DNA of 64,000 bases, taken from NCBI RefSeq assembly GCF_049306965.1, contig NC_133185.1, positions 39,139,501 to 39,203,500 of the forward strand, read 5' to 3'. Shown one piece after another: positions 37,801 to 51,476 of the stretch. Position 1 is the first letter of the stretch. Each line of letters begins with the position of its first letter. Source of the stretch: Danio rerio (lineage: Eukaryota; Chordata; Actinopteri; Cypriniformes; Danionidae). The position numbers and the translations under genes are program-made. The notes under the pieces were generated by a model. That model saw only the letters and a list, made by a program, of their open reading frames with translations. It searched no databases and had not been told where the DNA came from.

Positions 37801-40800
37801 TCAGAACTCCAGCATGGACCAGTCGTGGTAAGGCATCTCTTCTAGAGGAATTCTGCACTCTGGATTCTCATGCAGACAAGCCCTCATCATATCACAGCAT
37901 TCTGTGAAGAAGAAATGGAGAGGTGAGGTTATTGTTATTATTATTATTAAGCTGTTTCACTTAATTGTTCTTTGATGAACATCTCACCTTGAGAGAGGGT
38001 AAATTTGGACCAGTCATGTTGGAGGTAGTACAGGTCATACGCTGATGGGAATTCTCCATGGAGCATTGTGAACAGAAGAACCCCAAGAGAATAGACCGTC
38101 GCTGGTTTGGCCCGGTAGCATCCTTTTTCATAAAACTCTGGCGGGATGTACGCTTCTGTGCCTGGAGGAGAGACGTTTAGTTTAGCATCATGTTGAATAT
38201 ATATACCAGATGGGCTTCAGCTGTGCTAATTAATCAGCTTTCAATACGTTTATTAAAAATGCTTATGCACATTCATAACTAGTGTTGTCAAAAGTATCAA
38301 CTACCAATCGATACCGACACTCATCACAGTCATATTTGCTGAGCATGTGAACACCAATGGCCAATCAGTGGTGTTTAACAGCGCTCAAATTGACTTGTTA
38401 AATGTCAGAATCGATTGGTACCGAAGTCGATACTTTTGACCACACTATTCAAAACACCTACCAGAGAAGATACTGTAGGCTGATTCCATCATGAAGTCTC
38501 CACACCCGAAGTCGATCAGCTTGACTTCCAGTGTGTCGGGGTTCACCAGCAGGTTTTGAAGCTTAATGTCCCGGTGGAACACCCCGCGGTAACAGCACAC
38601 GTTGGCCGCATAAACAGCTTGCCTCATGATGGTATGTGCTGTTTTCTCACTAAGGACTCCTCCGCTGACTTCAAGGAATGCCTCCAGGTCCATGCTTGGA
38701 CTAGGCCGCTCCATCACCATGACGTAATGGTTTTTAAAGATCTGCCAGTCCAGAAGCTGAATAATGTTCGAACACCTGGAGCCACCGCTGGCCATGTTTG
38801 CCAAGGTGATCTCTAAAGGAAGTGGCTGGTCACATGACTGAAAACAAAATAATAATGTTGGTTTTCAAACAAGGGTTTCTGACCACAGCCTGTGGTCTAT
38901 AATAAATATAAGACTTTATAAACTGAACACAGCGAACAGAAAGTGTAGTCTACTCACAGAGCTGACATCTTGCATATTTGGGGTCTTCTGGACAAATTTA
39001 ACTGCCACCTGTTTAAAGGAACAAGCGAACAATTAACATGTGCACGGAGATCATTTCATTCAGTCATAAATCCTGAACAGAGGATTCATTCGTCAGCAGA
39101 AATGTCCAAACAATGAAAGCTCTGATGATGTTCTTTAAACAGGGAACTTCATCAGAGGATTTGAGTCTACAAAAATGAATACCTGCAGACCATCCTGTAT
39201 GCGAATCCCCTCATACACGGAGCCGAAACCTCCTTCACCAAGCTGCTTTCCGAGTTTGTAGCGGCAGCTGATGTCATCTGTTAAAAATGAAGAAAATGTC
39301 ATTAAATTATAAACCAAATAAAAACACAAACAGTTGAAGTCAGAATTATTGTCAGATTTCAGAACATGATAGTTTTAATAACTCATTTCTAATAACTGAT
39401 GTCTTTTATCTTTGTCGTGATGACAGTACATCATATTTACTGGATATTTTCAAGATACCTGTGTTCAGCTTAAAGTTCTGAATACTTAAACTTTATTGCT
39501 CTGCATCATTTGGGAAATATTTAAAAAATATTAATAAAAAATCACAGGAGGGCGAATAATTTTGACTTCAACTGTATAATTTTACAAAGTTTGATGAGCC
39601 TAAACAAATGTTCTGAACTCCAGCAATAAACTTACTATTGTCCAAGCAGGTCCCATCATCTGCTGTAGACTTCACAGCAGAGTCCTCTTGTGAGACCTGA
39701 TCCGGTAAAGGGTTCCAGTTTTCATCCAGGGCAGAGTCACAGATGTCATCTGTTATGAGCTGCTGGCTCACTGGAAGTTCATTGTCCTCATCGGATGGTG
39801 AACTTGGAGGACTATCAAGCTCTTGCTCCAGGCTGTCCTCACTGAGGGAGGATTCAATGTCTTCTGTGAAGTGAAGCTCTGCAGAGTCGTTCTCAATGAC
39901 CACTGCAGAGTCAAAGCTGTTCACTTCCGGCTTAAAGTCCAAATCTTCGTCTGCTGGAGCATCAAGAGCTGGAGGTTGGAGAACTTCCAGCTCCAGGTTG
40001 CTCGCAGCAGTGCAGAAGAATTTAGAGCTACTGATGGGCTCTGCGTGAAGTTCATGGATCTCCTGCACACATAGCTGATCTAAAGAGAGGAAGGAACATC
40101 ATTAATATGACTCTACAACTCTTTTTGACAAGATATTTGAACAGTTCATTTGCAGAAACATTACTCAATGTGTTTTTATTAATGATCTTCATGGGTTTTC
40201 TGCATTGAATTAGCAAACAAGTAAACTATATATCTAAAGGCAAAGCTCACTGAAATAAAAATCCTAATACAAATAATTCTTATTTTTTCTGTTTTTTACA
40301 CAAAACTACAAATTCTGAAGAAAATTCCTGAAATCAGCAGCCATTAACCTTCATTGTAGGAACACAAAATACTGTGGAAGTCAATGGCTGAAAGCACCTC
40401 AAACAGGTTTAAGGAGTAAATTATGACAGAATTGTCTTGTTTATGTGAACTGTGGCTTTAAGAAACTCTTTCTAAAATGTCTTCCAGTTAATGTTTATTT
40501 CTGATCTTTAAACACTTATGTGATGTGTTTGGTGTGTTTAACAGTATGCTTTAGTAATTAAAAGTGCTCATAAATCTATTTTACCAACAACAGTAGCTCT
40601 TCTTCTGGAAAAACAGGCGAAGAAGATGGGAGACAATTTGAGTTTCCTCTTTTTCTGTCTCCCTGCCTGTTTTCCTGCAGCGACGGCCGGGTCATCGGTC
40701 ATCAGATGACGGTGATTCTCTGTCGTGCTGCCGGTGGGTTCGAGTGGCTCACACGGTTGTTCGTTCGCACACTTAACACCAAACGCTTTCTTCAGACGGT

Positions 40801-40870
40801 TAATCAGTTTTGAAAATGCCATTGTATCACTGTACTGTTGAATCGCAGAAAGTACTGAACTACTAGACAT
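37801..40870 (-). CDS. pimr-like: PIM-like serine/threonine kinase, unit A2
   Basis: Exons 40870-40585, 40079-39636, 39277-39183, 39008-38958, 38837-38462, 38161-37988 and 37901-37801; 508 residues, uninterrupted. Exon 2 translates identically to A1, and the hinge-region exon has the A-type QIFKNHY. In exon 1 it has PTGSTTEN where A1 has PTDSTTEN. Every exon lies exactly 36,915 bases from its A1 counterpart. The minus-strand poly(A) signal is at 37752-37747. Confidence 0.92.
38280..38447. mobile_element. hAT-like MITE in PIM-like intron (A2)
   Basis: Orthologous to 1365-1532. Confidence 0.8.
39331..39574. mobile_element. CAGTTGAAGTCA-type element in PIM-like intron (A2)
   Basis: Orthologous to 2416-2659. 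Confidence 0.75.
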
Positions 40871-40909
40871 CCAAAGAAGCTAATGAGAGTTTCTGCTACG
40901 TCAAAAAGC

Positions 40910-40933
40910 TTTATACTGTCACTGATGATGTCA
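40910..40933 (-). promoter_or_regulatory. TATA box and CRE/AP-1-like site of PIM-like A2
   Basis: Minus-strand TATAAA at 40915-40910 with TGACATCA upstream, as in A1. Confidence 0.55.
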
Positions 40934-42696
40934 GAGTTCCACAATTCCATTTGGGATTACGTAGAGACTTTTTAAAACACAACAAACTTGTAATGCAGGC
41001 CCGCGCTAGACTGACTGGCTCATTCGCCTTAATGTGCTCACACAGCCACCTGCTTATACACATTTTTTCCAATTATTAATTAAATTAATTTTGCACTTAG
41101 GCCTATGTATTTTTTCTGTCATGCACAACTTTTTCTGCGTTTTAATTTTTATTACAATTATTGCCATGTTTATATATATTTATACGTGTGTGTGCGTGCG
41201 TGCGTGTGTGTGTGTGTCTGTGTGATTTTTTCATTTATTTTGAGTAGCTCATTTCGGTTATTTTATATTTTCATTATCAATTATTTATCATTTTAACAGT
41301 ATTATTATTATCGTTTATATTATATTTTATATATTATGATTATATAAATTCGTTATTCTTGTGAATTCTTTTTAAATGAATAATGCTTCAAATAATAAAT
41401 TAAAAAGAAAAATATGCAACAAAATGAAGTTATCCATGTATTACCTGAAACCGCCAGTAGGTGGTGGTAGGACACTGTCTTAAGTGAATAAGACATTTAT
41501 TCAGCAACAAAGCAACTGTTGTGTTTATGAATATGTCAAGGATGAATCGACTCTCACAATTTATTTAAGTCCACAGATTCATTCGCAAAAAATAACCCAC
41601 TCTAGCCTAACATATTAGGACTGAACCGATCTGAATGCTAACAGGTAGGAATAAGGATCAAATTCTTGTGGATTAAACCTCTTTGTTGACATCAATTGCA
41701 GTAGATTTTATTAAGTTACAACAAAAGGTAGGTAATGGTTTTAATTGCGAACTGTACTTATTTTATGTGTGAACATGCTACATGCTAACACCATCACAGC
41801 GTTCCAGTCAACTAATTTAGAGCTACTAACGTTAGTCAACAGTCCCCGCCTTCACTTTGTGAAAAATGCGAATTAAAAAGAAAAAATAACATAAATAAAA
41901 TAAACAATTACAAATTAAACCAATGAATATTAAAGTCAGTGTAATTAGATCTTACGTTTATTACTGTATGTCACACAGGCTAGTTAGCTAGCGCTAATTA
42001 GCAGTTGATGCTAATGCTAACATTGATGCAACTTAATGTAACTGTAATGTAAATATTAATGTTATATTAACGGTACTGTAACGTTAAACTAATTATTGTT
42101 TTACTTAAAAGCTCAATCAAATCTTCAACGTTAACATCAGTCAGATTGATTGCTAATTAAGTGATTCTGTTAATATTACATTTGTTTACCTTAATATTAC
42201 ACTAGATAACCTTAGGAACTATACAGGGAGAGGAATTATTTAGTTTTATATTACAGAAACTCGATATTTATTTTCTATATTTTTGTTAGGCCACAGTTTG
42301 AAATGCCATTCTGCAGGCTGAAATGGCATATTTAACACAATTAACCTTGGCTTTACTACAAAAAATACAGTCAGGTTTATTTTGTGTGGATAAATGTAAG
42401 CTTACTTTAGTAAAACTATGTTTTTGTCTTATTGGCTAAATGGGCTCATGAAAGTGTTTCACATAGAAATGAATAAATAATAACAAATTTTTCTGCACAC
42501 TCAAATTGCTTTACACATTGTGGGTAACATGTTTCCCGAAAGACATTTTGAAATGGAAACAAGATTTTTCTTTCCCATTTATATCTTGACCTAGTTTGGT
42601 GGCTTCTGAAAATAGTTATAAAGAGACAGGCAAATGCACTGAACATTCTTATATTAAGCAATGTGTTAACCTATTCATTAATTAAAATCAATTCAC
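40934..42696. other. AT-rich upstream spacer of PIM-like A2
   Basis: Base-for-base counterpart of 4019-5781, including the interrupted GT tract at 41186-41224. No gene is seen. Confidence 0.6.
41186..41224. repeat. GT microsatellite (A2)
   Basis: Same length and same GC interruptions as A1, which is unusual for a microsatellite and argues for very recent common origin. Confidence 0.9.
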
Positions 42697-44709
42697 CAGG
42701 GCCGGCCCAAGCCTTCAGGGGGCCCTAAGCAGGATTTTATTTGGGGCCCCTTTGGTGCAAACAATATGATAAATTATCATCAATCCTTGATAATTCCCAC
42801 ACTATAAATTTAAAACACACATTATTGATTTTGTTCGCTGTAGCTGTGTTGCTTACATCATAAAATATATGTTTTAAGACAATTCTAAATATTATTCTGC
42901 AGAAACAACTTCCTATTGATCCAACTTTTTATATGACTATTTGCAAAATAAACATACAAACATAGTGACAATAAAGATAATTTCTTTTTTAATTGGATAT
43001 AAATGTTAATACTGAAAAAAAACCATATTGTATTTTGTAGTTCAAATAACTTAAAACATCTATTTAAATTAAAATCAAACTAAATCAGGAAGCATTTTCT
43101 AGACATACTCGCATATAAATCAAATTAATAAATATGTACAAAAAATTTTCAGTTCTCAGAAATAATTCTAAATTAAGTGATTTTTTTTGTAAAACAAATT
43201 AATCTGCCAATGAGGTAAGTAAAATAATCTTATTTAAAACATAAAACAATCTTTTTTTTATTTACCCTAATTGTCAGATTATTGAGCTTTTTTTAATGAC
43301 AAATTCACATAATTTTGACAAAAAATCTTTCTAGAAAATGTTTATTGGTTTAAGAATTTTTAGATATTTGGACTACAAAATCACACAAAAACTATAAGAA
43401 AGAAAATAATTTTGCAGTGTATTACCAACTCTAAATTGTATAAATCAGAAGCTTATTTTTTTTAATCGCCAAGTTCATGAAAAAGCATTTTGCTGCTGTT
43501 CCGGGCACTGCTGCTTCAATCACGATATCAAAGATTCTGCGATATATTGACAGATCACAAGAAAACCAGCCACAATATATCACAATTTTGGTAAATGAAG
43601 GGGGAAAATGCATCAAAAATTTATGATGAATTTCTTTTATAAACACGCATTTATAGAATTGCAACAATGTAAAACAAGTGCTCATCTGTCAAACAAGCTT
43701 AAAAATGCTGATGTGCAGAGAGCAGTTTATGACTGAAGAGAGCACATCTCTATCACAGCAGCAAAATCTCAATTTAGTGGAATATGCATTTAAGAAAAAA
43801 ACTGCCAAAATAGTAATTTATTGCAATTTATATACAATTATTACAACTTGACCAACTAATTTTATGTAAACATGGAAACATTTTATGCTTAGCCCTGGTT
43901 TATTTTTAATAAAAAAAAATATGTATTCCCACTATTTTTTCAACTGATCAGAATGCTCTGAGAGGTGAGCACAGACTCCTCTGGGCACGTATGTTTTCAA
44001 CAGTGGAGAACATTAGTTATTTACTCACATATTTAAGTTTTTTAATTCCCCTAATATTTTTTGCCAAAATACCATCTACAAGATTTTGACAAGGTCTGTA
44101 AGAGTGAAATAAACGCAAGGCCTTTCTAATTAAATGTTTATGTCCTATATATCTTTATATATTTTGGCGGAGTTAAAAAGTTTGAGCGCATAAGAAGTTG
44201 CACTGGCCGCAGGCACGCACGAGCGATATAGCGAAGTAAAAGCGTGTCTGTTAGAAAGAAACTAGTGGCAAAAACTGGGGAGCTGGATGTCTGAAACACA
44301 CAAATACATTGGCCCAGCTTGGACAGAAGAAAGTGTCTGTATGCCTGAGATATTCACCATTGCAATGGCTCATCTCTCAGACTCAGTGGTTTACATGACG
44401 CTGGTGTATGTCTAATGATACGCCCTTACGGGAAGCGCCACCTGGTGGCGGCTGGGTGTACTGTAGCTAAAGCGGTTATCTGCTGCAGTCGGTGTTGAAA
44501 ACTGATTAATTAAATCAGATCTTTTGTAAATTTAGGTAAATATCTTGGCGCCTGAGTATGTATCGCGGTCAGAAATAACACTATAAATGGGCATATATTT
44601 TGTTCCACCACTAATCCACAAATTAACAAACTAAAACGAAAGTCACACAATAATTTCAAGCACTCTTGGGGGCCCCCTGGTGGCCACGGGGCCCTAAGCA
44701 GCCGCTTAG
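42697..44709. mobile_element. hAT-type remnant, right end lost (A2)
   Basis: Counterpart of 5782-7794 with the identical right-end deletion joining it to the LINE. Confidence 0.75.
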
Positions 44710-44711
44710 TA

Positions 44712-46870
44712 GAGCTGCAGTCTCAACGGTAAAGGCTGGAAGCTGGCCTCAGTGAAGACTAGTCTGTCCCTGGTTGGTCACTGGAATCAGTCTCATGCTC
44801 TCCACTCCCCCATGACCACCAGCACAGCAGCAGCTCAGGATACGGCCTGGTCCTGGATATGGACACCTTGGGATCATCTCGTCGCTGGTCTTGGATCCAA
44901 TCAGTGACTCCGCATAATCTAAAGACCTCGGAATGAGTATCCCCAGGTGGAAATGGAGAAAAAAAAAGAGAATAATTAACGTAGCTGCTGTTCATAATAA
45001 ACAAGATGTAGAAACTTGTGTGGAAACCGGCTAAGTGATGTACTGAGTGTATGCTTTACTAAACAGATAGGTCTTTAATCTTGTTTTGAACTGAGAGTGT
45101 GTCTGAGCCTCGGATGTTATCAGGAAGGCTATTTCAGAGTGTAGGAGCCATAAAGGAGAAGGCTCGACCTCCTTTACTCGACTTTGCTATTCTAGATACT
45201 ACCAGAAGCCCTGAGTTTTGAGATCTTAAAGAGCGAGTTGGATTGTAGCGAGACAGAAGGTTGGTTAGAAAAACAGGAGCTAGATTATTTAGAGCTTTAT
45301 AGGTGAGAAGTAATATTTTAAATTCAATACGAAACTTAACAGGCAGCCATTGTAAGGAGGATAAAATTGGGGTGAAATGATCATATTTTCTAGACCTGGT
45401 AAGAACTCTGGCAGGTGCATTTTGTACTATTTGAAGTTTGTTAATAGAGGATGCTGGGTAGCCAGCAAATAGAGCATTACAGTAATCCAGCCTAAAAGTC
45501 ATAAAAGCATGGACTAGCTTTTCTGCATCCAATACTTAGTAATTTAGCGATATTTCTCAGATGAAAGAAGGCAGTTTTTGTGACGTGGGATATATGATTT
45601 TCAAAATTTAAATTGCTGTCTAATATAACACCCAGATCTTTTATAGTAGAGCTAACGCTAACTTTGTATCCCTCTAATTGTAGATTGAGTTGCGAGATCT
45701 GCTGTGTACAGGATTTAGGTCCAATAAGTAATAATTCTGTTTTGTCTGAGTTTAATAGAAGAAAATTGTTGGTCATCCAGTCTTTAACATCTCTAATACA
45801 CTCAGTTAGCTTAGACAGTTCAGACATCTCATCAGGTTTAGTTGAAATATATAATTGAGTATCATCTGCATAGCAGTGAAATCTTATCCCATGTCTTCTA
45901 ATAATGTCTCCCAGAGGTAGCATGTAAATTGTAAACAGCAAAGGGCCTAAAACTGATCCTTGAGGCACCTCATACTTTACTGGGCTGACTTGTGAAGGCT
46001 GTCCATTAATATTCACAAACTGGTAACGGTCAGTTAAGTATGACTTAAACCATTGTAGAGCTTGTCCCTGGACACCTGTAGACTTTAAGCGATTTATGAG
46101 GATATTGTGGTCAATGGTGTCAAATGCCGCACTAAGATCGAGTAGAACTAATAGCGAGATGCACCCTTGGTCAGCAGCTAAGAGTAAATCATTGGTTATT
46201 TTCGCTAATGCAGTTTCTGTACTGTGATGAGCCCTGAAACCTGACTGAAACACTTCAAAAATATTGTTTGTCTGCAGAAAGGAGCATAATTGAGTAGAAA
46301 CAACTTTTTCTAGTATTTTAGACAGAAATGGAAGATTTAAAATAGGCCTATAATTACCTAAGTTGTTGGGGTCCAGTTGTGGTTTCTTAATAATAGGCTT
46401 AATAACAGCTAGCTTGTAAGAGTTTGGAACATGGCCTATAGATAAAGAAGAGTTGTTAATGTTAAGAAGAGGTTCTCCTATAGCAGGTAGCAGTTCTTTC
46501 AGTAATTTTGTTGGAATTGAGTCCAGCATACACGTAGCTGCTTTAGAACTATTTATGATTTTATCTAGCTCTTCCTGTTCTATGATTTTGAAGCACTGTA
46601 GGTTATTATGATTCAGTGAAATATTTACAGGATTTGGAATATAAGCCGGTGCAGAAAGTTTAACATCTCCTATTTTCGGTCTAAAGCCTTCTATTTTAAA
46701 ACTTTCTCCAAGACTAATTGTTCCTGTTAATATAAATAATCAGTGGAGAAATGCATTTAGTTTTGCATTAAATTGGTTCATTTCGACCTGAAACGAGGAG
46801 TTTATTGCTGTTTCTGAATCATGTAGCGCTGTGTCTGTTGGATCAGATGATCGCATTCACAACACTGGAA
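44712..46870 (-). mobile_element. L2/CR1-like LINE, broken (A2)
   Basis: Counterpart of 7797-9960. The reverse transcriptase reads for 345 codons (46529-45492), because A2 lacks the one-base loss of A1 near 9360. The 10-base loss near 45520 is shared with A1. Confidence 0.85.
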
Positions 46871-47896
46871 CTGAGTGGATTACTACCTGCTCTTCACACA
46901 CAAAGTAGGCCTACCTGAAATTTAAAACTAGAAAAGGCTCAATAATACATTGGACAGATCCTTAACGCACTGATTTCTTCCCTTTTTACTGCTGTTTTGG
47001 ATTGGAAGTGTCTGCAGATAGCGGAGGACTGCGCGCTGTCTCAGTGATGCATCAAGCACTTCATTCACACACCGGCTGATGTGACGTGTGCCGCTCTGTA
47101 GAATTATCCGACTGAGTTTATTCTTCCTAGGGGAATACTTTTAGGATAGTTTGTAAGCCTGGCTCATTGTGGTTAAAGTTGTTGGTTAAATTAATACAAG
47201 TGAAACTGACAGGCACAATATTGATTGTCATTAACAGAAAATAATTTAGCCTCATATAGGTTACTCTGAAAACTGTGAATATTTGACTGTAATTTTATTT
47301 ATATCGATAGTTTTTTTAACAGACCAGTTTGTGTTTTGATTAGGGTCAATAGTGGTTGGCTGTTGCAGAGTTCAAAGAAAAATCTTACTATTAAAAAGAA
47401 ACATAAGCTGGACCACAACAGATCAATGTCTTAACAAATGCTCAAATATTGTTTCCTGGTTTACAGCAAGCATCATGTTTTCAGTTAGATTGTGTCGTCT
47501 GTCATATACAGTAGGCCTATACGTCTTGTATTTTTACTAAACAAGATATATTGTTTGAGTTTATCACCATAGAAACTATATTATGCTTAAAAGAAAAATG
47601 GCACAGTATCGGGATCGCATCTGTTTTGGTCGACAATCAGAATTTTGGGATCGAAATCAAATCGGTTATAAAAAAATGGTATCGGTGCATCCCTATTTTT
47701 AATGAGTCATAGTTTTATATGATAAGAATAAGGACTCATTTTATTTTATTAATTTACATTTTTAGTAAAATGTCTTTATCAAATGAGTAATTTCTTTTTG
47801 AACTGTGTTTATTTAAGAATTGAGCTTAAAGAATCAAAAATGTATCACAGTTAGTACTTTAAAAGTGTGAGGTCAATATGATTTTAATATTTTAAT
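46871..47896. other. Spacer with one DNA-transposon end (A2)
   Basis: Homologous to 9961-10967. The transposon end TATCGGTGCATCCCTA finishes at 47695. No gene is seen. Confidence 0.5.
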
Positions 47897-48897
47897 GGAT
47901 CTACATTAACTTTTTTTGATCACCAGCCTATATGGCTAGTAGTTTTTCAACTTTACTAGCCACTCGCCATTTTCACTTTTGTTTTTGGGAAAAATATTTG
48001 CAAAATTACTTGATTTAGATGTGTTGTGTATGACTTTGCTCAATGAGCATGAGTGGTAGTGGTTTCATGGTGTTGCATTGTAATTGGTTATTATTTTAGG
48101 GCTCAACATTAAGGTTGTACCAATTTTTTCTCTAAAAAGTTTATAATTAGAAAAATTCAAAAACCAGCAAAATATATTTTATAATATTCATACACTTTTT
48201 ATTAAATAAAACTTAAATAACAATTATTGTCATGTAGCCTGTCTAAAACTATGCAAAGCTGTCTGTCCTAGCTTAAGGTCTCAGATCAGCAGTTAACTTT
48301 GCATAAAAGTTAATCTATTAAATCAACATTACTGAAAAGAATGATAATTAAATCATATTAACAAAAAGAAAGCAGGTGAAAAACATGCCGTGTGCAATAA
48401 TGAAAGGATGATCACAAGCACACAGTTAACGTTAGGCCCATTAATAATCTGTTCAAAGATTGTTTAAAGCTAAAGCTGCAACTGCTGCTGCATACATAAA
48501 ATACCTTCTTTTTAAAAAATCTCGAGCTCTTGAAAATGGAGGATGTGTATCACTTTTTGTCCAGTCTATTTCAAACAGAACCGATCGCAGCATTGTGTTT
48601 CCAGTCAAGGTTGCTTCACGCAAGGAAATGAGAGTGTGCACGCTTTGTAAAACTTGCGCGCATCACTTAACATTCTGTATTCATCTGCTTTCTTTTGCTT
48701 GCATGAACACAGTTGTTTTTGTCAGTCGAGCTGCTTCTCATTTCTAGAGGTTCATCCTTATTGTCGAACCCTGCTTTTAAAAAAAAATACAATTTAAAAA
48801 TGATTTTCGACCAGCCAAAGTGGATAGTGGGAGTGGCTGTCTAATCCGCCACAGCCGAAGTCTACCTGCGGTTGGTGGGTGTTAATGTCAAGCCCTG
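47897..48897. mobile_element. CTAGCC-rich DNA transposon remnant (A2)
   Basis: Counterpart of 10968-11966. Confidence 0.55.
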
Positions 48898-49104
48898 GTG
48901 TTAACCCATTAATCTGTTTGTAGTGTATTTATGCTACATACACGCTGTAATATTTCAGGAGTAACAGCTGCATACAAATATGGAAATAAACTCGAAATTG
49001 TGATAACCTTAGTGACATTTGGTTTTGTATCCTCAGATTTTTAAACAGAAATATTACAGCAACTAAAGAATAATTATTGTCAATATTTTTAGTTAAACCA
49101 ACAG

Positions 49105-50074
49105 CAGGGCTCGAAATTGCGACCATTTCGGTCACTTATGCGCCCGAAATTTTATCTATGCGACCTCAAAATATATTTGGAAGCATTTTTGCGAGTGCAT
49201 AAAATTGATGTGTGCGGCCAGTTTTTACTGCAAAGTGTTCACCATATGCACGGATTTGGAGGACATTCACGCAGAATGCATCTCTGCTCTTGAAATGTGA
49301 AACGTAGTTCTTAGGAATGGTTTACAACAGTTGTCATGTCAACTTGCTGCAGTAAACAAAGCCAAGTTCATAATACTTGCCCCGCCTTTGAGCTCTTCTT
49401 ATTGGGCCATTGCTCTAGAACAGAGCGTGAATGGATTGGTTAATATCAGCTGTCAATCACTCAGTCAATGCCTTCTGGTTTGGGATGACTGGGAGAGCTA
49501 CTACTGCGAAAAATTATAAAGCGCTGAAGATGAGAATTAAGATTACACTGACAGATGTTTTTTTAGAAACTGTCATCTAAAGTTACAAATAATGACACAT
49601 CTCAGTAGTGATCATGTGCTGAATGTCAATCACACATCTACACTTTTCAAAGAGTGGATAAAAGACTTCCATTGGCTTCAAGTCCGCTATGAAAAGTCTG
49701 TGGGATGGAATTTTCAGGTAACTGTTTGCCACATCTTGCACGAGAGCTTCTGTTTTATCCTTCATATAATCCCCAGATGCCCGCCGTGCAAGTGGCAGCT
49801 ATATGTAAAATGTAACACCACGTACACAGTGGCAAACAGGCTTGAGCCGAGAAAACTATTATCGCTACTCATGAAGACCGGTATAGCTATTAACATGATG
49901 TATGCATATAATAGGGTACAGTACATGTCAAAAGCATCAGTGCAATATCAGACACCACCCATGAGAACAGCACAGCGGTCTGTGTATGCTTTGGTCACTC
50001 AGTTATGTTATAAAATCTATTTACTTGTAATAACGGGATTTCGTTGAGACATATTTTCCTCACGCATGCATATA

Positions 50075-50108
<34 letters not shown>

Positions 50109-50280
50109 TGCTTTTTAGTTTGATTAGTGTTGATTTCAAATGCAATTACTCTGTTTGTATAAAACATGTAGTAACGTTGCTTATAATTGGTGGGTGCGAC
50201 AAAATTTTGTCTGATGCGCCTACATTTTTTAAGTTAGGAGCACCGGTGCTACCAAACAAAAAGGTTAATTTTGAGCCTTG
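49105..50280. mobile_element. CAGGGCTCGAAATT-type DNA transposon (A2)
   Basis: Counterpart of 12172-13335, with the longest internal (TA)n/poly-T tract of the three (about 50068-50109). Confidence 0.6.
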
Positions 50281-51237
50281 AACAGTAACAGAGGAGGCTT
50301 TTATGTTTGGAAAGCCATTTTTGCTATTAATTTTTCAGTTTTCTTTTACCACAGTTCTAGTACATGACCATATAGTCTTACATAGTGTCATTGTTTTCTC
50401 CATCTTGTCCTAGAATCCTCTACCACGTTGCGTCTTGGCAAGTCATCTGATGTGCGTCAAGGTGAATTTGTGGTTGCCATGGGGAGCCCCTTTTCTCTTA
50501 AAAACACCATCACATCTGGAATCGTCAGCTCTGCTCAGAGAGACAGTAAAGAACTGGGTCTCTCCAACTCCAACATGGACTACATCCAGACGGACGCTAC
50601 CATAGATGTAAGAGCACTGGAAACTGGGTGGTGTTGCATGCAAAAAAAAATGTATGTCATCATTTAATGAATTGCATTCCATCACTCAATCACAATTCTG
50701 CTTTACAGTTTGGAAATTCAGGAGGGCCTCTCATAAACCTGGTGAGTCGCTGACATTTACTCAAAAAACTGCTTCTGCCTTTTGGTTTAAAGGGTCCAAA
50801 AACACCAAAACACATTTTTGAGATGTTGACAGTCATATATATGTTCCACGCTGCTAAAAACACTATTAGGACACATATATTTTACAATAAAAGTGAAAAT
50901 TGGTTGTTTTTGCGTTATTTCGAACAAATTCGTTCTTCCCGTTTGAAAAGAAATTTTGAAGCTACGTCAAGGCCATGAGCTCCTTGTGTAAATTCCAGCA
51001 TGGAGACTGGGTGTCTGTACCGGCGGGTACAATGTGACGTCTTTGAGCTTTCATCATTAATTCAAGAGAAAGACGAACTAATCAGTGCGCTCTATTGTGA
51101 ATGAGGTGCAGCTTTATTAATATGCATGATAGCTTCAAAAACTACCTGTTACAGTATTCAGAGAGACGCCACGTTGTGTTGCTAACCGTAAATAAAACAA
51201 GTGTAAGAAGAAGAATTGTTCGGAGACATGGGTCGTC

Positions 51238-51476
51238 AGTGTTGTTTATAAACGTGCCACAACAAAGGTTTTGTTTTCATTTTCCCGCAGTGAGGAAGGA
51301 CCCACATTTGTGGACTACAGTGGTCTTCTAACACGCAACAAAAATGTTTGTGAGGAACATTTTTACCCGAGAGCTTTTCGCATCTGGAAATGGTGAAATC
51401 CAGATTTGCTCATCGTCTTCTTTTAAAAAAAGAAACAGTTCCAGTTCGCGTTGATTGTCCTGTCTCTACGCATTTG
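51238..51476 (+). mobile_element. THAP zinc-finger exon remnant (copy 3)
   Basis: Counterpart of 34095-34344. VCEEHFYPRAF is clearer here, and the block again ends at a GTAAGT donor. Confidence 0.55.
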
